Counted from the stretch's first letter, positions 28,115 through 38,480 are shown. The stretch: 64,000 bases of DNA from Neptuniibacter sp. 1_MG-2023 (GCF_030547185.1 NZ_JAUOQR010000012.1:40685-104684), one strand, 5' to 3'. A program made the numbers and translations. Notes: generated from the letters alone by a model not told the origin.

Positions 28115-29385
28115 TATTTCTCGTTTTTAAATGGATCACCGATCTGATGCAGCTCCTGCACAAGATCCAATAGATCGGTACGACCTTCAGCACTTGCTTT
28201 ACGCATCTGAATCGTCGGATGATGGAGCAACTTATTTGTTAATCCGCGCGCTAACATCTGCAATATTTCGTCAGCCGGCTTCCCGTTCGCTAGTTGCTTA
28301 AGCGCTTTTTCTAATTCCTGATCACGCACTGCTTCCGCTTGACTCCGAAAAGCAGTTAATAGATCAACAGCCTCTAAAGAGCGAAGTTGACGCATAAACT
28401 CATGAGCGCCACTTTCAACAATCTCTTCAGCTTGGCGAGCCGCATTCTCACGGCTACGCTGATTTTCTTCGATAACCTCTTTTAAATCATCGACTGTATA
28501 TAAATATACATCGTCCAATTCCGAAACTTGAGTTTCAATATCTCTCGGAACCGCAATATCAACCATAAAGATAGGTCGATGTTTACGCCGCTTAAGAGCA
28601 GCCTCAACCGCGCCTTTACCTAAGATAGGCAACTGACTCGCAGTTGACGAAATAACTATATCCGCTTCAGCCAAGGCATCAGGTATATCACCAAGTAAAA
28701 TGGCCTGACCATCAAACTCTTCAGCTAAAGATAAGGCACGGCTTAAGGTGCGGTTAGCAACAGTAATATCTTTCACGCCCGCCTGAGAAAGGTGACGAGC
28801 CACCAGCTCTATCGTTTCTCCGGCACCGATCAACAAAGCTTTACTATCATTTAGATTTGCAAAGATATGCTGCGCCAAGCTCACAGCAGCATAAGCAACG
28901 GAAACGGGATTTTCACCTATCGCTGTATCAGTACGCACTTGTTTAGCAATAGAGAACGTTTGTTGAAACAAGCGTCCAAGTTCCGCACCTACATGACCAT
29001 GCTCTTGGGAAAGACTATAAGCTGATTTCAATTGGCCCAATATTTGAGGTTCACCCAACACTAAAGAATCCAACCCACTGGCGACTCTCATCATATGCCG
29101 TGCGGCCTCTTCATCCCAGAGTGCATAAGAGCACTTCTGCAGCTCATTAGAATCAAGATTGTGATATTCACCCAGCCATTCTAATAAAGCTCGACTTCCC
29201 TCTATACCAGCAGAGCAATACAACTCAGTGCGATTACAAGTTGAAAGAATAGCGATCTCTTTAAGGCTTGCAAAATCCCGAGCAGCCAGCATCGCATCCG
29301 ATAATAGCTCAGGCGCAAACGCAACGCGTTCACGCACCTCAACCGGTGCTGTTTTATGATTGATGCCTAATGCTAATAAAGCCAT
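28114..29385 (-). CDS. hemA: Glutamyl-tRNA reductase
   Basis: HemA reduces glutamyl-tRNA to glutamate-1-semialdehyde, the first step of C5 haem synthesis. The 423-residue protein begins [19 protein letters not shown] and has the catalytic Cys in [10 protein letters not shown] (about residue 50), the NADPH-binding domain ([13 protein letters not shown], about 180-192) and the C-terminal dimerisation helices. I chose ATG at 29385, since an open frame continues upstream for 12 more codons without family content. It is divergent from the TPR lipoprotein and lolB, as usual in gammaproteobacteria. Confidence 0.95.
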   Translation of the reverse strand: MALLALGINHKTAPVEVRERVAFAPELLSDAMLAARDFASLKEIAILSTCNRTELYCSAGIEGSRALLEWLGEYHNLDSNELQKCSYALWDEEAARHMMRVASGLDSLVLGEPQILGQLKSAYSLSQEHGHVGAELGRLFQQTFSIAKQVRTDTAIGENPVSVAYAAVSLAQHIFANLNDSKALLIGAGETIELVARHLSQAGVKDITVANRTLSRALSLAEEFDGQAILLGDIPDALAEADIVISSTASQLPILGKGAVEAALKRRKHRPIFMVDIAVPRDIETQVSELDDVYLYTVDDLKEVIEENQRSRENAARQAEEIVESGAHEFMRQLRSLEAVDLLTAFRSQAEAVRDQELEKALKQLANGKPADEILQMLARGLTNKLLHHPTIQMRKASAEGRTDLLDLVQELHQIGDPFKNEK

Positions 29386-29642
29386 TTTTTCCGCCACTAC
29401 TACCCACAGCCATATATACACAGTTACAACAGGCTAATGGTAACTAACCCCAATAAGCGCGCTATGATACAACGCTTTGCCCCAAAGGTTAAAACACCAC
29501 TGAACATTTATAGGAACTTATTGTCAGAAATAGCGTATTAATACTAAGTAAAACCGCTTCAAGTAGCTGACAAGCAGTTACTGATTCAACTATAGTGATC
29601 AAACAATCATAGTGATGGCCTAGACATTAAGTGCATTTTTCA

Positions 29643-31337
29643 ATGAATAGATCTTTTATATTTATTACTTTCTCATTGCTTATTCTGCAAGGCTGCCAGA
29701 GCAATCCAGCACCTAAGCAAACATTAGCATCAGAACCTGCAACCTACGTTCCTGGGGAATTTAATCAGGAATCACTTTACGATCTTCTACTTGCCGAAAT
29801 TGCAGGGCAGCGACGATTATTCCCAATTGCGTTAGATAACTATTCAGTACAAGCCCAAAAAACTCGCGATCCAGCAGTGGCAGAGCGAGCAACACGTATT
29901 GCTCAGTACCTAAGAGATAGCGATAAAATTCTTAGCAGTGCGCGTCTATGGCGTGAGATCTCACCAGAAAACCCAGAACCATACCAAATAGAAGCCTCTA
30001 TGCTGTTACATGAAGGCAAATACGAAGACGCTCTCCCATTAATTCAAAAAGCATTAGACTACGACGCTCTCCGCACGTTAGCGCTAATTCGTAACCAAAG
30101 TGAAAACATAAACAGCCAAACGAGCAGCGGCTACATCTCAATGCTCGAAGCATATAAAAAGAGCCACAAACCTCGCTCTGATTTAGCACTCACTTTAGCT
30201 TTACTTTACAAAGCATCAAACCAAACAGAACGGGCCCTTGCTTCATTTAATCAAGCACTAGATATCAACCCGGAAAACCCTGAAGCATTAATACAGAAAG
30301 CTGAACTACTGCGCTTAGAAAAAGATCTAGACGGCGCACTTACAATGATCAAGTCAGCCTTTGAGCAGCAACCCGAAAACAAACAACTTAACATTCTCTA
30401 TACACAGCTATTATTCCAGACCAACCATATCCAAGAAGCCACTCAACAAGCCGAATCACTTTTAGATGACAATATTAAAGATAAACAGCTCACCTATTAT
30501 TTAGCGCTTCTTTTACTTGAAAATGAACAATTAACAACTGCACAAAAAGCGTTTAAACACCTTTTAATTATCGAAGAGAACGATAGCTCTCCTCACTTTT
30601 ATCTGGGCCATATCGCACAAGCTCAAAAGAATAACAAACAGGCGATTGAGCACTATATTTCGGTAAAAGAAGGCCCCAATGTTTTACAGGCATTAACACG
30701 AGCAGTCGCGCTACTAGAAAGCGACCAAAATAAGGCACAAGTCCAACAAATTCTTAAGGATGCACGTGCTTCACTACCTAGCCAAGCAACTCAAATATTT
30801 ACCATAGAAGCCGAATGGCTAAACCTCCACAACTATAGCGATGAAGCATTTACCTTAATTGAAGATGCCTTGAGCCTAACGCCGAACAACACCACGCTAC
30901 TCTACACACGTGCGATGATGATTGAATCAACCGACTTTCCACAAGCGGAGAAGGATTTACGTCAAGTACTCGCCCTAGACCCCGATAATGCGACCGCACT
31001 CAATGCGCTTGGCTATACTCTACTATTACATACCGATCGATTTACAGAAGCACATCAATTAATTCAAACCGCGCTAAATCTAGAACCCGAAGACCCCGCT
31101 ATTTTAGATTCTATGGGCTGGGTATTACATAAGATGGGGCGTTCACAAGAAGCGCTACCTTATCTGGAAAAAGCTCACGCGTTATATTCAGACCCTGAAG
31201 TATCTAGCCATCTCATTCAAGTTTACTGGGCAACCGATCAAAAAGACAAAGCCAAAACGCTGCTCGAGTCTGCCCATAAAGAGAACCCAGACAATCCCTT
31301 TTTAGATGAAGCAATGCAAGCTATTGGCACTCAATAA
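29643..31337 (+). CDS. TPR-repeat outer-membrane lipoprotein
   Basis: This 564-residue protein has a lipoprotein signal (MNRSFIFITFSLLILQGC, with Cys18 as lipid site) and about ten tetratricopeptide repeats, for example EPEDPAILDSMGWVLHKMGR near the C-terminus. The start may instead be GTG at 29631, adding four residues. Similar TPR lipoproteins sit between hemA and lolB in pseudomonads. It is probably anchored in the outer membrane facing the periplasm and acts as a scaffold; precise function unknown. lolB follows after 35 bp. Confidence 0.85.
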   Translation: MNRSFIFITFSLLILQGCQSNPAPKQTLASEPATYVPGEFNQESLYDLLLAEIAGQRRLFPIALDNYSVQAQKTRDPAVAERATRIAQYLRDSDKILSSARLWREISPENPEPYQIEASMLLHEGKYEDALPLIQKALDYDALRTLALIRNQSENINSQTSSGYISMLEAYKKSHKPRSDLALTLALLYKASNQTERALASFNQALDINPENPEALIQKAELLRLEKDLDGALTMIKSAFEQQPENKQLNILYTQLLFQTNHIQEATQQAESLLDDNIKDKQLTYYLALLLLENEQLTTAQKAFKHLLIIEENDSSPHFYLGHIAQAQKNNKQAIEHYISVKEGPNVLQALTRAVALLESDQNKAQVQQILKDARASLPSQATQIFTIEAEWLNLHNYSDEAFTLIEDALSLTPNNTTLLYTRAMMIESTDFPQAEKDLRQVLALDPDNATALNALGYTLLLHTDRFTEAHQLIQTALNLEPEDPAILDSMGWVLHKMGRSQEALPYLEKAHALYSDPEVSSHLIQVYWATDQKDKAKTLLESAHKENPDNPFLDEAMQAIGTQ

Positions 31338-31372
31338 TTTGCATTGTCTAACTGACAGATATCAAAATCTAT

Positions 31373-31957
31373 ATGTATAAAAACTTATTCTTTGCCTTCT
31401 GCTGCTTATATTTAGCCGGTTGTAGTTTACAAAAAACTCAACCACTCTCTCCCAACCTATCTTGGGATGAGCATCAAACCCTTTTGAAACAATATTTAAA
31501 CTGGGAACTAAGCGGTAAAGTTGGCATTCGCACAGCTGACGACAATCAAACAGCCAGCCTCAAATGGCTACAGATAGCGCAAACTTACCAAATTGATATA
31601 CATGGCCCTTGGGGACAAGGAGGAGCCTCAATCGAAGGAAAACCTGGGGCTGTTACCGTTAACGTATCTGGTGACAAACAATACAGGGGAGCCAACCCAG
31701 AACAAATATTATATGAGAAACTAGGTTGGGATCTGCCTATCAGCGATATTTACTGGTGGATACGTGGCTTACCTTCACCAGAAAAACCTTATACTCATCA
31801 CCTTGAAGACAACCGTCTTAAAGCACTACAGCAGGACGGATGGGAGATTCAGTATCTACGCTATAACAACCTAAATCCCGCGCTGCCGAACAAGCTAAGC
31901 CTATCCAGAAATGATCTAAAAATAACGGTCATCATTAATAGCTGGATCAAACAATAA
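31373..31957 (+). CDS. lolB: Outer-membrane lipoprotein insertion protein LolB
   Basis: LolB receives lipoproteins from LolA and places them in the outer membrane; it is itself a lipoprotein. The 194-residue protein has a lipobox LAGC (Cys17) and the LolB domain with a WELSGKVGIRT segment, PWGQGGASIEG and WWIRGLPSPEKPY. In most gammaproteobacteria ispE follows directly, but here a 124 bp gap leads to a tRNA-Gln gene, so ispE has been lost from this site. Confidence 0.93.
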   Translation: MYKNLFFAFCCLYLAGCSLQKTQPLSPNLSWDEHQTLLKQYLNWELSGKVGIRTADDNQTASLKWLQIAQTYQIDIHGPWGQGGASIEGKPGAVTVNVSGDKQYRGANPEQILYEKLGWDLPISDIYWWIRGLPSPEKPYTHHLEDNRLKALQQDGWEIQYLRYNNLNPALPNKLSLSRNDLKITVIINSWIKQ

Positions 31958-32007
31958 GATCCAAAGTAAAACGATAAGGAATATTAACCTCTAAGCGCCT
32001 CTAAGGT

Positions 32008-32036
32008 TTGACATTAAAAAGCCAATCCTAGATAAT
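32008..32036 (+). promoter_or_regulatory. Sigma-70 promoter of tRNA-Gln and probably prs
   Basis: TTGACA, a 17-base spacer and GATAAT give a near-consensus promoter. It lies 46 bp before the tRNA. A GGAGG-CCGGT-CCTCC hairpin (32054-32068) lies in the tRNA leader. Confidence 0.75.
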
Positions 32037-32081
32037 CTGCGCCTCTTTCAATGGGAGGCCGGTCCTCCAAGAGGAAAATGT

Positions 32082-32156
32082 TGGGGTATCGCCAAGCGGT
32101 AAGGCACTGGTTTCTGATACCAGTATGCGGAGGTTCGAATCCTCCTACCCCAGCCA
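32082..32156 (+). tRNA. tRNA-Gln (CTG)
   Basis: The 75-base gene has acceptor arms TGGGGTA/TACCCCA, anticodon stem CTGGT/ACCAG with loop TTCTGAT (anticodon CTG, reads CAG), TpsiC arm GGAGG/CCTCC and an encoded CCA end. It differs from the copy at 36110 at a single base (T at 32124). Confidence 0.97.
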
Positions 32157-32222
32157 AAAAAGCCTATGAACGGTTCCCAATCTATAGATTCCGAACAAAT
32201 TACAATCGAAAAGGTGCACGCC

Positions 32223-33164
32223 GTGTCCAAGATGATGGTCTTCACCGGCAATGCTAACCCGGAACTTGCGCGAAAAGTAGTTGATCGCCTTGATATCCCT
32301 ATGGGTAAAGCAAATGTTGGTCGTTTTAGTGATGGCGAAGTAAGCGTTGAGATTCAAGAAAACGTCCGTGGTAAAGATGTTTTCATTATACAATCTACCT
32401 GCGCGCCAACGAACGACAATCTAATGGAACTGATTGTACTTGCGGATGCTCTTCGCCGGGCATCAGCTTCACGTATTACAGCGGTTGTACCTTACTTTGG
32501 TTACGCCCGCCAAGATCGTCGCCCCCGCTCTGCTCGTGTACCTATCACAGCGAAAGTGGTTGCAGACATGATGGATGCTATTGGTATCGACCGCGTTCTT
32601 ACGGTTGATCTCCATGCAGACCAGATTCAGGGATTCTTTAGTGTTCCTGTGGATAACGTTTACGGTTCACCTGTACTACTAGATGATATCGTTGACCAAG
32701 AATACGACAATATAATGGTTGTTTCGCCAGACGTAGGCGGTGTAGTACGCGCCAGAGCGGTTGCTAAACAACTTGATTGTGATCTTGCCATTATCGACAA
32801 ACGTCGTGAGCGTGCAAATGAATCACAAGTTATGAATATTATAGGTGATGTTGAAGGCCGTACCTGCGTACTTGTCGATGACATGTGCGATACCGCAGGC
32901 ACGCTGTGTAAAGCAGCTAAAGCGCTGAAAGCAAACGGTGCAGCACGCGTAGTTGCTTACGCGACTCACGCAGTTCTTTCCGGTCCTGCTGTTAGCAATA
33001 TCACCAACTCAGATTTAGATGAATTTGTTGTCACTGACACAATCCCTCTTTCTGAAGCAGCCGCTGGCTGCAATAAAATTCGCCAGCTAACACTCGCGCC
33101 ACTGCTTGCAGAAGCCGTTCGCCGTGTTTGTAACGAAGAATCTATCAGCGCAATGTTCCGCTAA
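32223..33164 (+). CDS. prs: Ribose-phosphate pyrophosphokinase
   Basis: Prs makes PRPP from ribose-5-phosphate and ATP for nucleotide, His and Trp synthesis. The 313-residue form starts at GTG 32223 ([16 protein letters not shown]), in line with the family's usual length; AAAGGTG lies upstream. An open frame continues 19 codons further back without family content. Key motifs are [10 protein letters not shown], the ATP/metal motif [12 protein letters not shown] (about 127-138) and the PRPP loop [13 protein letters not shown] (about 217-229). It is preceded by tRNA-Gln, which probably shares its promoter. Confidence 0.96.
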   Translation: MSKMMVFTGNANPELARKVVDRLDIPMGKANVGRFSDGEVSVEIQENVRGKDVFIIQSTCAPTNDNLMELIVLADALRRASASRITAVVPYFGYARQDRRPRSARVPITAKVVADMMDAIGIDRVLTVDLHADQIQGFFSVPVDNVYGSPVLLDDIVDQEYDNIMVVSPDVGGVVRARAVAKQLDCDLAIIDKRRERANESQVMNIIGDVEGRTCVLVDDMCDTAGTLCKAAKALKANGAARVVAYATHAVLSGPAVSNITNSDLDEFVVTDTIPLSEAAAGCNKIRQLTLAPLLAEAVRRVCNEESISAMFR

Positions 33165-33194
33165 GGTAACACTTACAACAATCGCTGATACAGC

Positions 33195-33274
33195 GCTCGC
33201 CACGAAGCGGCGAGCATATTGCCCATAAGGGCCAAATACTGCAAAACTTGGTCGCAAGGTTTTGCAGTTTGTTT
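33195..33274 (+). terminator. Three successive hairpins between prs and rplY, the last a terminator or attenuator
   Basis: GCTCGCC/GGCGAGC (33195-33215), GCCC-ATAA-GGGC (33221-33232) and CTGCAAAAC/GTTTTGCAG (33239-33267), the last with a GTCG tetraloop, a one-base bulge and the trailing TTTGTTT. The last is a plausible intrinsic terminator. Its position right before rplY could also allow regulation of the ribosomal-protein gene. Confidence 0.65.
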
Positions 33275-33290
33275 ATTTAAAGGTATTAAA

Positions 33291-33881
33291 ATGTCTAACT
33301 TTGAAGTAAATGCAGTAGCACGTGAAGATGAAGGGAAAGGTGCGAGCCGCCGCCTACGTCGCACAGGTCTTGTTCCTGGTATTGTTTACGGTGGTGATAA
33401 GCGCAAAAAGCCAACAGCCATCGCAATGCCAAATAACGAGCTAATTAAGCTACTAGCAGACGATGCTTTCTACTCATCTATTGTTACACTAAAACTAGAT
33501 GGCAAAGATGAGCAAGTGATCCTAAAAGATCTACAGCGTCACCCTGCTAAACCTGTTGTACTACATGCTGACTTTCAGCGTGTAACTAAATCCAGCGCGA
33601 TCAAAATCACTGTTCCTGTTGAATTTGTCAACTTTGAAAAATCACCTGCATCTAAAGCTGCTTGCAAATTTGCATCTGAGAAAAACACAGTTGAAATTAT
33701 TTGCCTAGCAACAGATCTACCAGAAAGCTTGGTAGTTGACCTATCTGATTGCGAAACAGACAAAGTACTTCACTTATCAGACATCACTTTGCCTGCAGGT
33801 GTTGAGATCGTATCTCTTCGTCGTGGCGGTGATCATGATCAAGGTATCGGTTACATTTACGCGCCTCGCGGCAACAAGTAA
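33291..33881 (+). CDS. rplY: 50S ribosomal protein L25 (CTC/TL5 type, long form)
   Basis: L25 binds 5S rRNA. The 196-residue protein is the long form with the C-terminal TL5/CTC domain. The start at 33291 (MSNFEVNAVAREDEGKGASR) is supported by AAAGGTA seven bases upstream; a longer open frame begins 24 codons earlier inside the hairpin leader and was rejected. It has GLVPGIVYGG near the N-terminus. It lies in the prs-rplY-pth-ychF order conserved in gammaproteobacteria. Confidence 0.95.
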   Translation: MSNFEVNAVAREDEGKGASRRLRRTGLVPGIVYGGDKRKKPTAIAMPNNELIKLLADDAFYSSIVTLKLDGKDEQVILKDLQRHPAKPVVLHADFQRVTKSSAIKITVPVEFVNFEKSPASKAACKFASEKNTVEIICLATDLPESLVVDLSDCETDKVLHLSDITLPAGVEIVSLRRGGDHDQGIGYIYAPRGNK

Positions 33882-33904
33882 TTTACCGGTAACAATGCAC
33901 TAGC

Positions 33905-34495
33905 ATGAAAGACAAGATTCAGCTAATTGTTGGCCTAGGTAATCCTGGCGATAAATATGCACAAACTCGTCACAATGCTGGTGCAGAGTTTGTCGAGCAG
34001 CTTGCTGCTCGACATCTCACCCCCCTAAAGCCCGAAAAGAAATATCATGGGCTTTACGCTAAAGCTAATATTAATGGTTCAATTGTACATTTACTTGTAC
34101 CTACAACCTTTATGAATTTGAGCGGCCAATCCGTTTCAGCATTAGCAAACTTTTTTAAAATCCCACCTGAATCAATTTTAGTCGCGCATGACGAACTTGA
34201 CCTGCCCCCAGGCATTGCTCGCTTTAAATTAGGCGGCGGACATGGTGGACATAATGGTTTACGAGATATTATTAGTAAACTTGGCAATAATAAGAATTTC
34301 TACCGCTTACGTATTGGAATAGGCCATCCCGGTCATAGCAGCCAAGTAAGTGGGTTTGTATTAAATAAAGCTCCAGCAAAAGAACGCGATGCAACTCTAA
34401 CAGCAATAGATGAAGCAGAACGTCATTTGGAGTTAGCCATTACCGGCGACTGGGCCAAAGCAATGAACCAGTTACATAGCTTTTCAGCCAGCTAG
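33905..34495 (+). CDS. pth: Peptidyl-tRNA hydrolase
   Basis: Pth releases peptides from tRNAs that drop off ribosomes. The 196-residue protein has the [18 protein letters not shown] signature with the catalytic His (about residue 22), FMNLSGQSV and the [10 protein letters not shown] motif (catalytic Asp). It is 23 bp after rplY and 22 bp before ychF. Confidence 0.97.
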   Translation: MKDKIQLIVGLGNPGDKYAQTRHNAGAEFVEQLAARHLTPLKPEKKYHGLYAKANINGSIVHLLVPTTFMNLSGQSVSALANFFKIPPESILVAHDELDLPPGIARFKLGGGHGGHNGLRDIISKLGNNKNFYRLRIGIGHPGHSSQVSGFVLNKAPAKERDATLTAIDEAERHLELAITGDWAKAMNQLHSFSAS

Positions 34496-34517
34496 TTTCA
34501 ACTAACAGGAATCAATC

Positions 34518-35609
34518 ATGGGTTTTAAATGCGGTATTGTTGGCCTGCCTAACGTAGGCAAATCTACACTTTTTAATGCGCTAACCAAAAACGGTATTGC
34601 CGCCGAGAATTTCCCATTTTGCACTATCGAGCCAAACGCCGGTACCGTGGCAATGCCCGATCCTCGTTTAGATAAATTAGCGGCAATCGTTGATCCTGAG
34701 CGCGTTCTACCAACAACCATGGAATTTGTGGATATTGCAGGACTCGTAGCAGGTGCATCAAAAGGCGAAGGTCTAGGTAATAAGTTTTTAGCTAACATCC
34801 GTGAAACCGATGCCATTGCACATGTTGTTCGCTGCTTTGAAGACGACAATGTTATCCATGTCGCCAACCGCATCGATCCCCTAGCTGACATAGAAATTAT
34901 CAACCTTGAGCTCGCTTTAGCTGATTTAGACTCTGCAGAGAAACAACTACAACGTATACAAAAGGCAGCTAAAGGCGGCGATAAAGAGGCTGTCGCACAA
35001 AAAGCCATTCTAGAACGCTTGATTCCGCATCTAGAAGAGGGCCTACCTGTTCGAGCTTTAGGTCTGAATGACGATGAGATGGCCATCGCAAAGACTTTCC
35101 ATATGCTAACCGTCAAACCAACAATGTATATAGCCAATGTTGATGAAGATGGTTTTGAAAATAATCCTCATCTAGACAAAGTCCGAGAGTTAGCCGCGAC
35201 AGAACAAGCGGGCGTTGTGGTTGTCTGCAACAAACTCGAAGCTGAAATTTCAGAATTAGATGACGAAGAACGCAACGAGTTTCTTGAAGACCTGGGTATG
35301 GAAGAGCCTGGATTAGATCGTGTTATCCGCGAAGGCTACAACCTACTAGGCCTACAAACCTACTTTACCGCAGGCGTAAAAGAGGTTCGCGCTTGGACTG
35401 TCAAAGTAGGCGCAACAGCACCGCAAGCAGCGGGTGTTATCCATACCGACTTTGAAAAAGGCTTTATCCGCGCCGAAGTTGTTAGCTATGAGCACTTTAT
35501 TGAGTTCAATGGCGAAAACGGCGCAAAAGACGCAGGGAAATGGCGCCTAGAAGGTAAAGACTATATTGTTCAAGATGGCGATGTTGTCCATTTCCGCTTC
35601 AACGTCTGA
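34518..35609 (+). CDS. ychF: Redox-regulated ATPase YchF (OBG family)
   Basis: YchF is a ribosome-associated ATPase. The 363-residue protein has the G1 loop GLPNVGKS (residues 8-15), the G3 DIAGLV and the altered G4 motif NKLE (NxxE), which favours ATP over GTP, then a coiled coil and C-terminal TGS domain ending [11 protein letters not shown]. An antisense open frame of over 600 bp lies within it but has no family content. Confidence 0.97.
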   Translation: MGFKCGIVGLPNVGKSTLFNALTKNGIAAENFPFCTIEPNAGTVAMPDPRLDKLAAIVDPERVLPTTMEFVDIAGLVAGASKGEGLGNKFLANIRETDAIAHVVRCFEDDNVIHVANRIDPLADIEIINLELALADLDSAEKQLQRIQKAAKGGDKEAVAQKAILERLIPHLEEGLPVRALGLNDDEMAIAKTFHMLTVKPTMYIANVDEDGFENNPHLDKVRELAATEQAGVVVVCNKLEAEISELDDEERNEFLEDLGMEEPGLDRVIREGYNLLGLQTYFTAGVKEVRAWTVKVGATAPQAAGVIHTDFEKGFIRAEVVSYEHFIEFNGENGAKDAGKWRLEGKDYIVQDGDVVHFRFNV

Positions 35610-35622
35610 ACAAAAATTCACC

Positions 35623-35655
35623 AAAAAAAGCCGACACTCATTGTCGGTTTTTTTT
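35623..35655 (+). terminator. Intrinsic terminator after ychF
   Basis: CCGACA-CTCAT-TGTCGG is followed by TTTTTTTT and preceded by AAAAAAAG; it ends the prs-ychF block. Confidence 0.9.
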
Positions 35656-35690
35656 ATTCATTTTTTTCTGATTTTTTCCTAGATAACCTA

Positions 35691-35719
35691 TTGACAGATA
35701 AACCGAAAAAGCGAATAAT
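35691..35719 (+). promoter_or_regulatory. Sigma-70 promoter of the tRNA-Met/Gln cluster
   Basis: TTGACA, 17 bases, AATAAT, followed by a GCGCGCC discriminator of the kind found at stable-RNA promoters; 19 bp before the tRNA-Met. Confidence 0.8.
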
Positions 35720-35737
35720 GCGCGCCTCTGAAGCGTT

Positions 35738-35814
35738 GGCAATATAGCTCAGTTGGTTAGAGCATCGCATTCATAATGCGAGGGTCGCAGGTTCGAGTCC
35801 CGCTATTGCCACCA
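35738..35814 (+). tRNA. tRNA-Met (CAT), elongator type
   Basis: 77 bases with acceptor GGCAATA/TATTGCC, D-arm AGCTC/GAGC, anticodon stem TCGCA/TGCGA with loop TTCATAA, and CCA end. The paired first acceptor base pair and loop fit elongator Met; a lysidine tRNA-Ile2 cannot be fully excluded. Confidence 0.93.
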
Positions 35815-35829
35815 TGTTTCAGATAATGC

Positions 35830-35904
35830 TGGGGTATAGCCAAGCGGTAAGGCAACGGGTTTTGATCTCGTCATGCGGAGGTTCGAATCCTCCTACCCCA
35901 GCCA
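35830..35904 (+). tRNA. tRNA-Gln (TTG)
   Basis: 75 bases. Acceptor and T arms match the other Gln tRNAs here; the anticodon stem ACGGG/CTCGT holds loop TTTTGAT, giving anticodon TTG (reads CAA). Encoded CCA. It follows the Met tRNA by 15 bp, so they are co-transcribed. Confidence 0.96.
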
Positions 35905-36109
35905 CTATTTAAGCATTAGCTATTCATGTTAATCAAAGTGGCATTAACCAAGATTAGTTAAACTATGTAACTTTAGTCCTGCTTAAACCTTAGGTTAGTT
36001 TAAAACTACCATCTTCTACATATAGACTTTCTCAGCATATAAATCGCTTTGGTTTTAAATCCTTATAGATTGAAACCTCTGAAGATAAAGCTGTGTATTC
36101 TATCCTTGT

Positions 36110-36184
36110 TGGGGTATCGCCAAGCGGTAAGGCACTGGTTTCTGATACCAGCATGCGGAGGTTCGAATCCTCCTACCCCAGCCA
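36110..36184 (+). tRNA. tRNA-Gln (CTG), second copy
   Basis: 75 bases, identical to the tRNA at 32082 except C for T at 36152. Anticodon CTG, CCA encoded. A 205 bp gene-free gap separates it from the preceding tRNA; a weak promoter (TTGAAA at 36071) may lie in it. Confidence 0.97.
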
Positions 36185-36338
36185 TTTCTTATCCCCTTCT
36201 AAACACCCTCCATAATTTGATTATCCAATCTTCTTTAGAAACCTGACAACAACCAATAAACCGGATATATTTAACACTACTCATATTATTAATGAGCAGT
36301 AGATTTTAAAGGAATTAAATTCTGGAGTTCGCACATAC

Positions 36339-38480
36339 ATGTCTCAGGTTATTGAAGTTGACGACAGCACGTTGTTGAATAAATATGAAAACAATCAGCC
36401 CCGCAAACAGCGCCTGAGAAGAAATGTACAACTTCTGTTCTTAGGCTTATCTGCCGAAGAGACCGCGCCACTTATAACGCTGCTACGAACATCTAGAATA
36501 TCCCCACGCGGCAAACAGGTAAATAATGAAACAGAGTTCCTCAGCGCCCTTAGCGAGCGATCTTGGGACCTAATTTTATGCACTATAGATCGTGGTGAAT
36601 TCACCTCTAAACAAGCCATAAGCCATTTGAAGCGTTTAGATAAAGATATTCCCGTCATACAGATTATTCCCAGTTCTGATAGCCACCTACTGCTACAAGG
36701 CTTAAAAAACCATATCCAAGCCGTCGTGCCTTTAGATGAAAAAGAATTAGTTCTGATCAACATCAGACGTGAACTAGATCACTTAGATAACCGTCGCCGT
36801 TTAAGGGCAGCCGAAGCATCCTTAGCTGAAGCCGAAAAACGTGCTCAGCAACTAATGCTTAGCTCGAAAAACGCTATTGCCTGCTGCGACCAAGGCTCGC
36901 TTGTTTGTATTAATGAAAGCTTTCTTGACCTCTTGGGCTTTGAAAGCAATGAACAAGTGGAAGGCAAACCTCTGGTCGATTTCCTCAATTTTGAAGATCG
37001 GAAAAAATTCACAGAACAATTAAGCAAAATGGATGCGCAACATCTGAACGAATCAGAGTTACAGCTCAGCGTTCAGAGAAGCGACCGCACAGAGTTCACT
37101 GCAAACATGGAACTCTCCATTATAGAGCGTAACCAGAAGCAGCTCATTAGAGTCCTATTCCGAGTCGATGATCACCATGTAGGCGGACTATTAAACGAAG
37201 ATTTAGACTATATCTCTGGGCTCTTTAACAAACACCATCTCCATAAGCAGCTCGAACAGATAACCCAAAGAGCGCAACGAGGTGGCAATGATTGCTCTTT
37301 ACTCTACATAGAGCTTGATCAGCTCGCACAAATTAAAGAAAAACGCGGCCATGAAGGAAGCGATCAGCTCATACGAGATATTTCAGCCCTTCTGCACAAA
37401 AAGGTTAATAAAGCTCATTTACTAACACATCCAGAAGAGAACGCCTTTGTAATCATCTTTAAAGACCCGCATGTAGAAAAAGCCGAAGCCTTTGCTGAAA
37501 AGTTATGCCAATGCATCGCAAAAACGTGCTCAACTATATCGGGCATGGAGGTTCAATCAACTTGTTCTATAGGCATAACCGTTATTAACGACAGCACCCC
37601 TCCTCAAGATGAACTTTTAAATCGCGCAAAAATGGCGATTGCTGATCTTAGAAAAGAAAAAGGCAATGGGAATGGCGTTAAACTACATATCCCTCAAGCT
37701 GCCATTATTGAAGAAAAAGATGATGAATACGAAAATATTCGCACTTTAATCGACCAAAAGAATTTCAGGTTACTCTACCAACCTATAGTGAATCTCACCT
37801 CTGATGACCACAAGGAGCAGTACTATGAAGTATTACTCCGCCTACTAGATGATGAGAAAAACATGCTGGCACCTTGTGATTTTATGGCCACTGTTGAAGA
37901 TTCCGAAGCATCAATAAAGGTTGATCGCTGGGTTATTGAACACAGCCTTATCCAGCTGAAGAGATCACTTAACCAAGAAATCAAAAACACACTATTTATC
38001 AATATATCCGCACACGTATTAAGTGATACAAAATTACTTACTTGGCTATCCGGTGTACTTAGAAAAAATAAGATTCCAGCCGAACGATTAGTTTTCCAGA
38101 TCAGTGAATCAGATATAGCTATTTCACCTCGCCAAGCACAAGCTTTTACTGAAAAACTACAAAAAATTCATTGCAGAGTCTGTATTAAGCATTTTGGCAA
38201 CGCACTCAATGCCAACGATATACTCTCTATGGTGCACTCTGATTTCGTCAAACTTGACGCATCTTATACACAAGACCTAAACAACACACCGGAACTCGAT
38301 GAGCAGTTCTATAGCCTAATCCAGCAGCTAGGCAGTCTTGATAAGATATCTATTGCGCCACAAGTAGAAGATACCAAAACAATGGCCTCCCTATGGAAAG
38401 CCGGTGTTGACTATGTACAGGGAAATTATTTACAGCCCCCGAAAGAAAAAATGGACTATGATTTTTTCGCCGAACAATAA
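36339..38480 (+). CDS. FimX-like protein: REC-like, PAS, degenerate GGDEF and degenerate EAL
   Basis: The 713-residue cytosolic protein has a receiver-like domain (about 30-150), a PAS domain (about 165-285), a GGDEF-fold domain whose signature is replaced by EGSDQL (about 340-470) and an EAL-fold domain (about 480-700) where the signature reads EVLLR instead of EALLR. The same EVL change occurs in Pseudomonas FimX, which binds c-di-GMP without hydrolysing it and promotes type IV pilus assembly. This protein is therefore best seen as a c-di-GMP receptor and not an enzyme. It ends at a bidirectional terminator. Confidence 0.82.
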   Translation: MSQVIEVDDSTLLNKYENNQPRKQRLRRNVQLLFLGLSAEETAPLITLLRTSRISPRGKQVNNETEFLSALSERSWDLILCTIDRGEFTSKQAISHLKRLDKDIPVIQIIPSSDSHLLLQGLKNHIQAVVPLDEKELVLINIRRELDHLDNRRRLRAAEASLAEAEKRAQQLMLSSKNAIACCDQGSLVCINESFLDLLGFESNEQVEGKPLVDFLNFEDRKKFTEQLSKMDAQHLNESELQLSVQRSDRTEFTANMELSIIERNQKQLIRVLFRVDDHHVGGLLNEDLDYISGLFNKHHLHKQLEQITQRAQRGGNDCSLLYIELDQLAQIKEKRGHEGSDQLIRDISALLHKKVNKAHLLTHPEENAFVIIFKDPHVEKAEAFAEKLCQCIAKTCSTISGMEVQSTCSIGITVINDSTPPQDELLNRAKMAIADLRKEKGNGNGVKLHIPQAAIIEEKDDEYENIRTLIDQKNFRLLYQPIVNLTSDDHKEQYYEVLLRLLDDEKNMLAPCDFMATVEDSEASIKVDRWVIEHSLIQLKRSLNQEIKNTLFINISAHVLSDTKLLTWLSGVLRKNKIPAERLVFQISESDIAISPRQAQAFTEKLQKIHCRVCIKHFGNALNANDILSMVHSDFVKLDASYTQDLNNTPELDEQFYSLIQQLGSLDKISIAPQVEDTKTMASLWKAGVDYVQGNYLQPPKEKMDYDFFAEQ

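Noticed and set aside
34502..35137. 211-codon minus-strand frame inside ychF
   Set aside because: Serine/arginine-rich shadow of the ychF reading frame; no family content.
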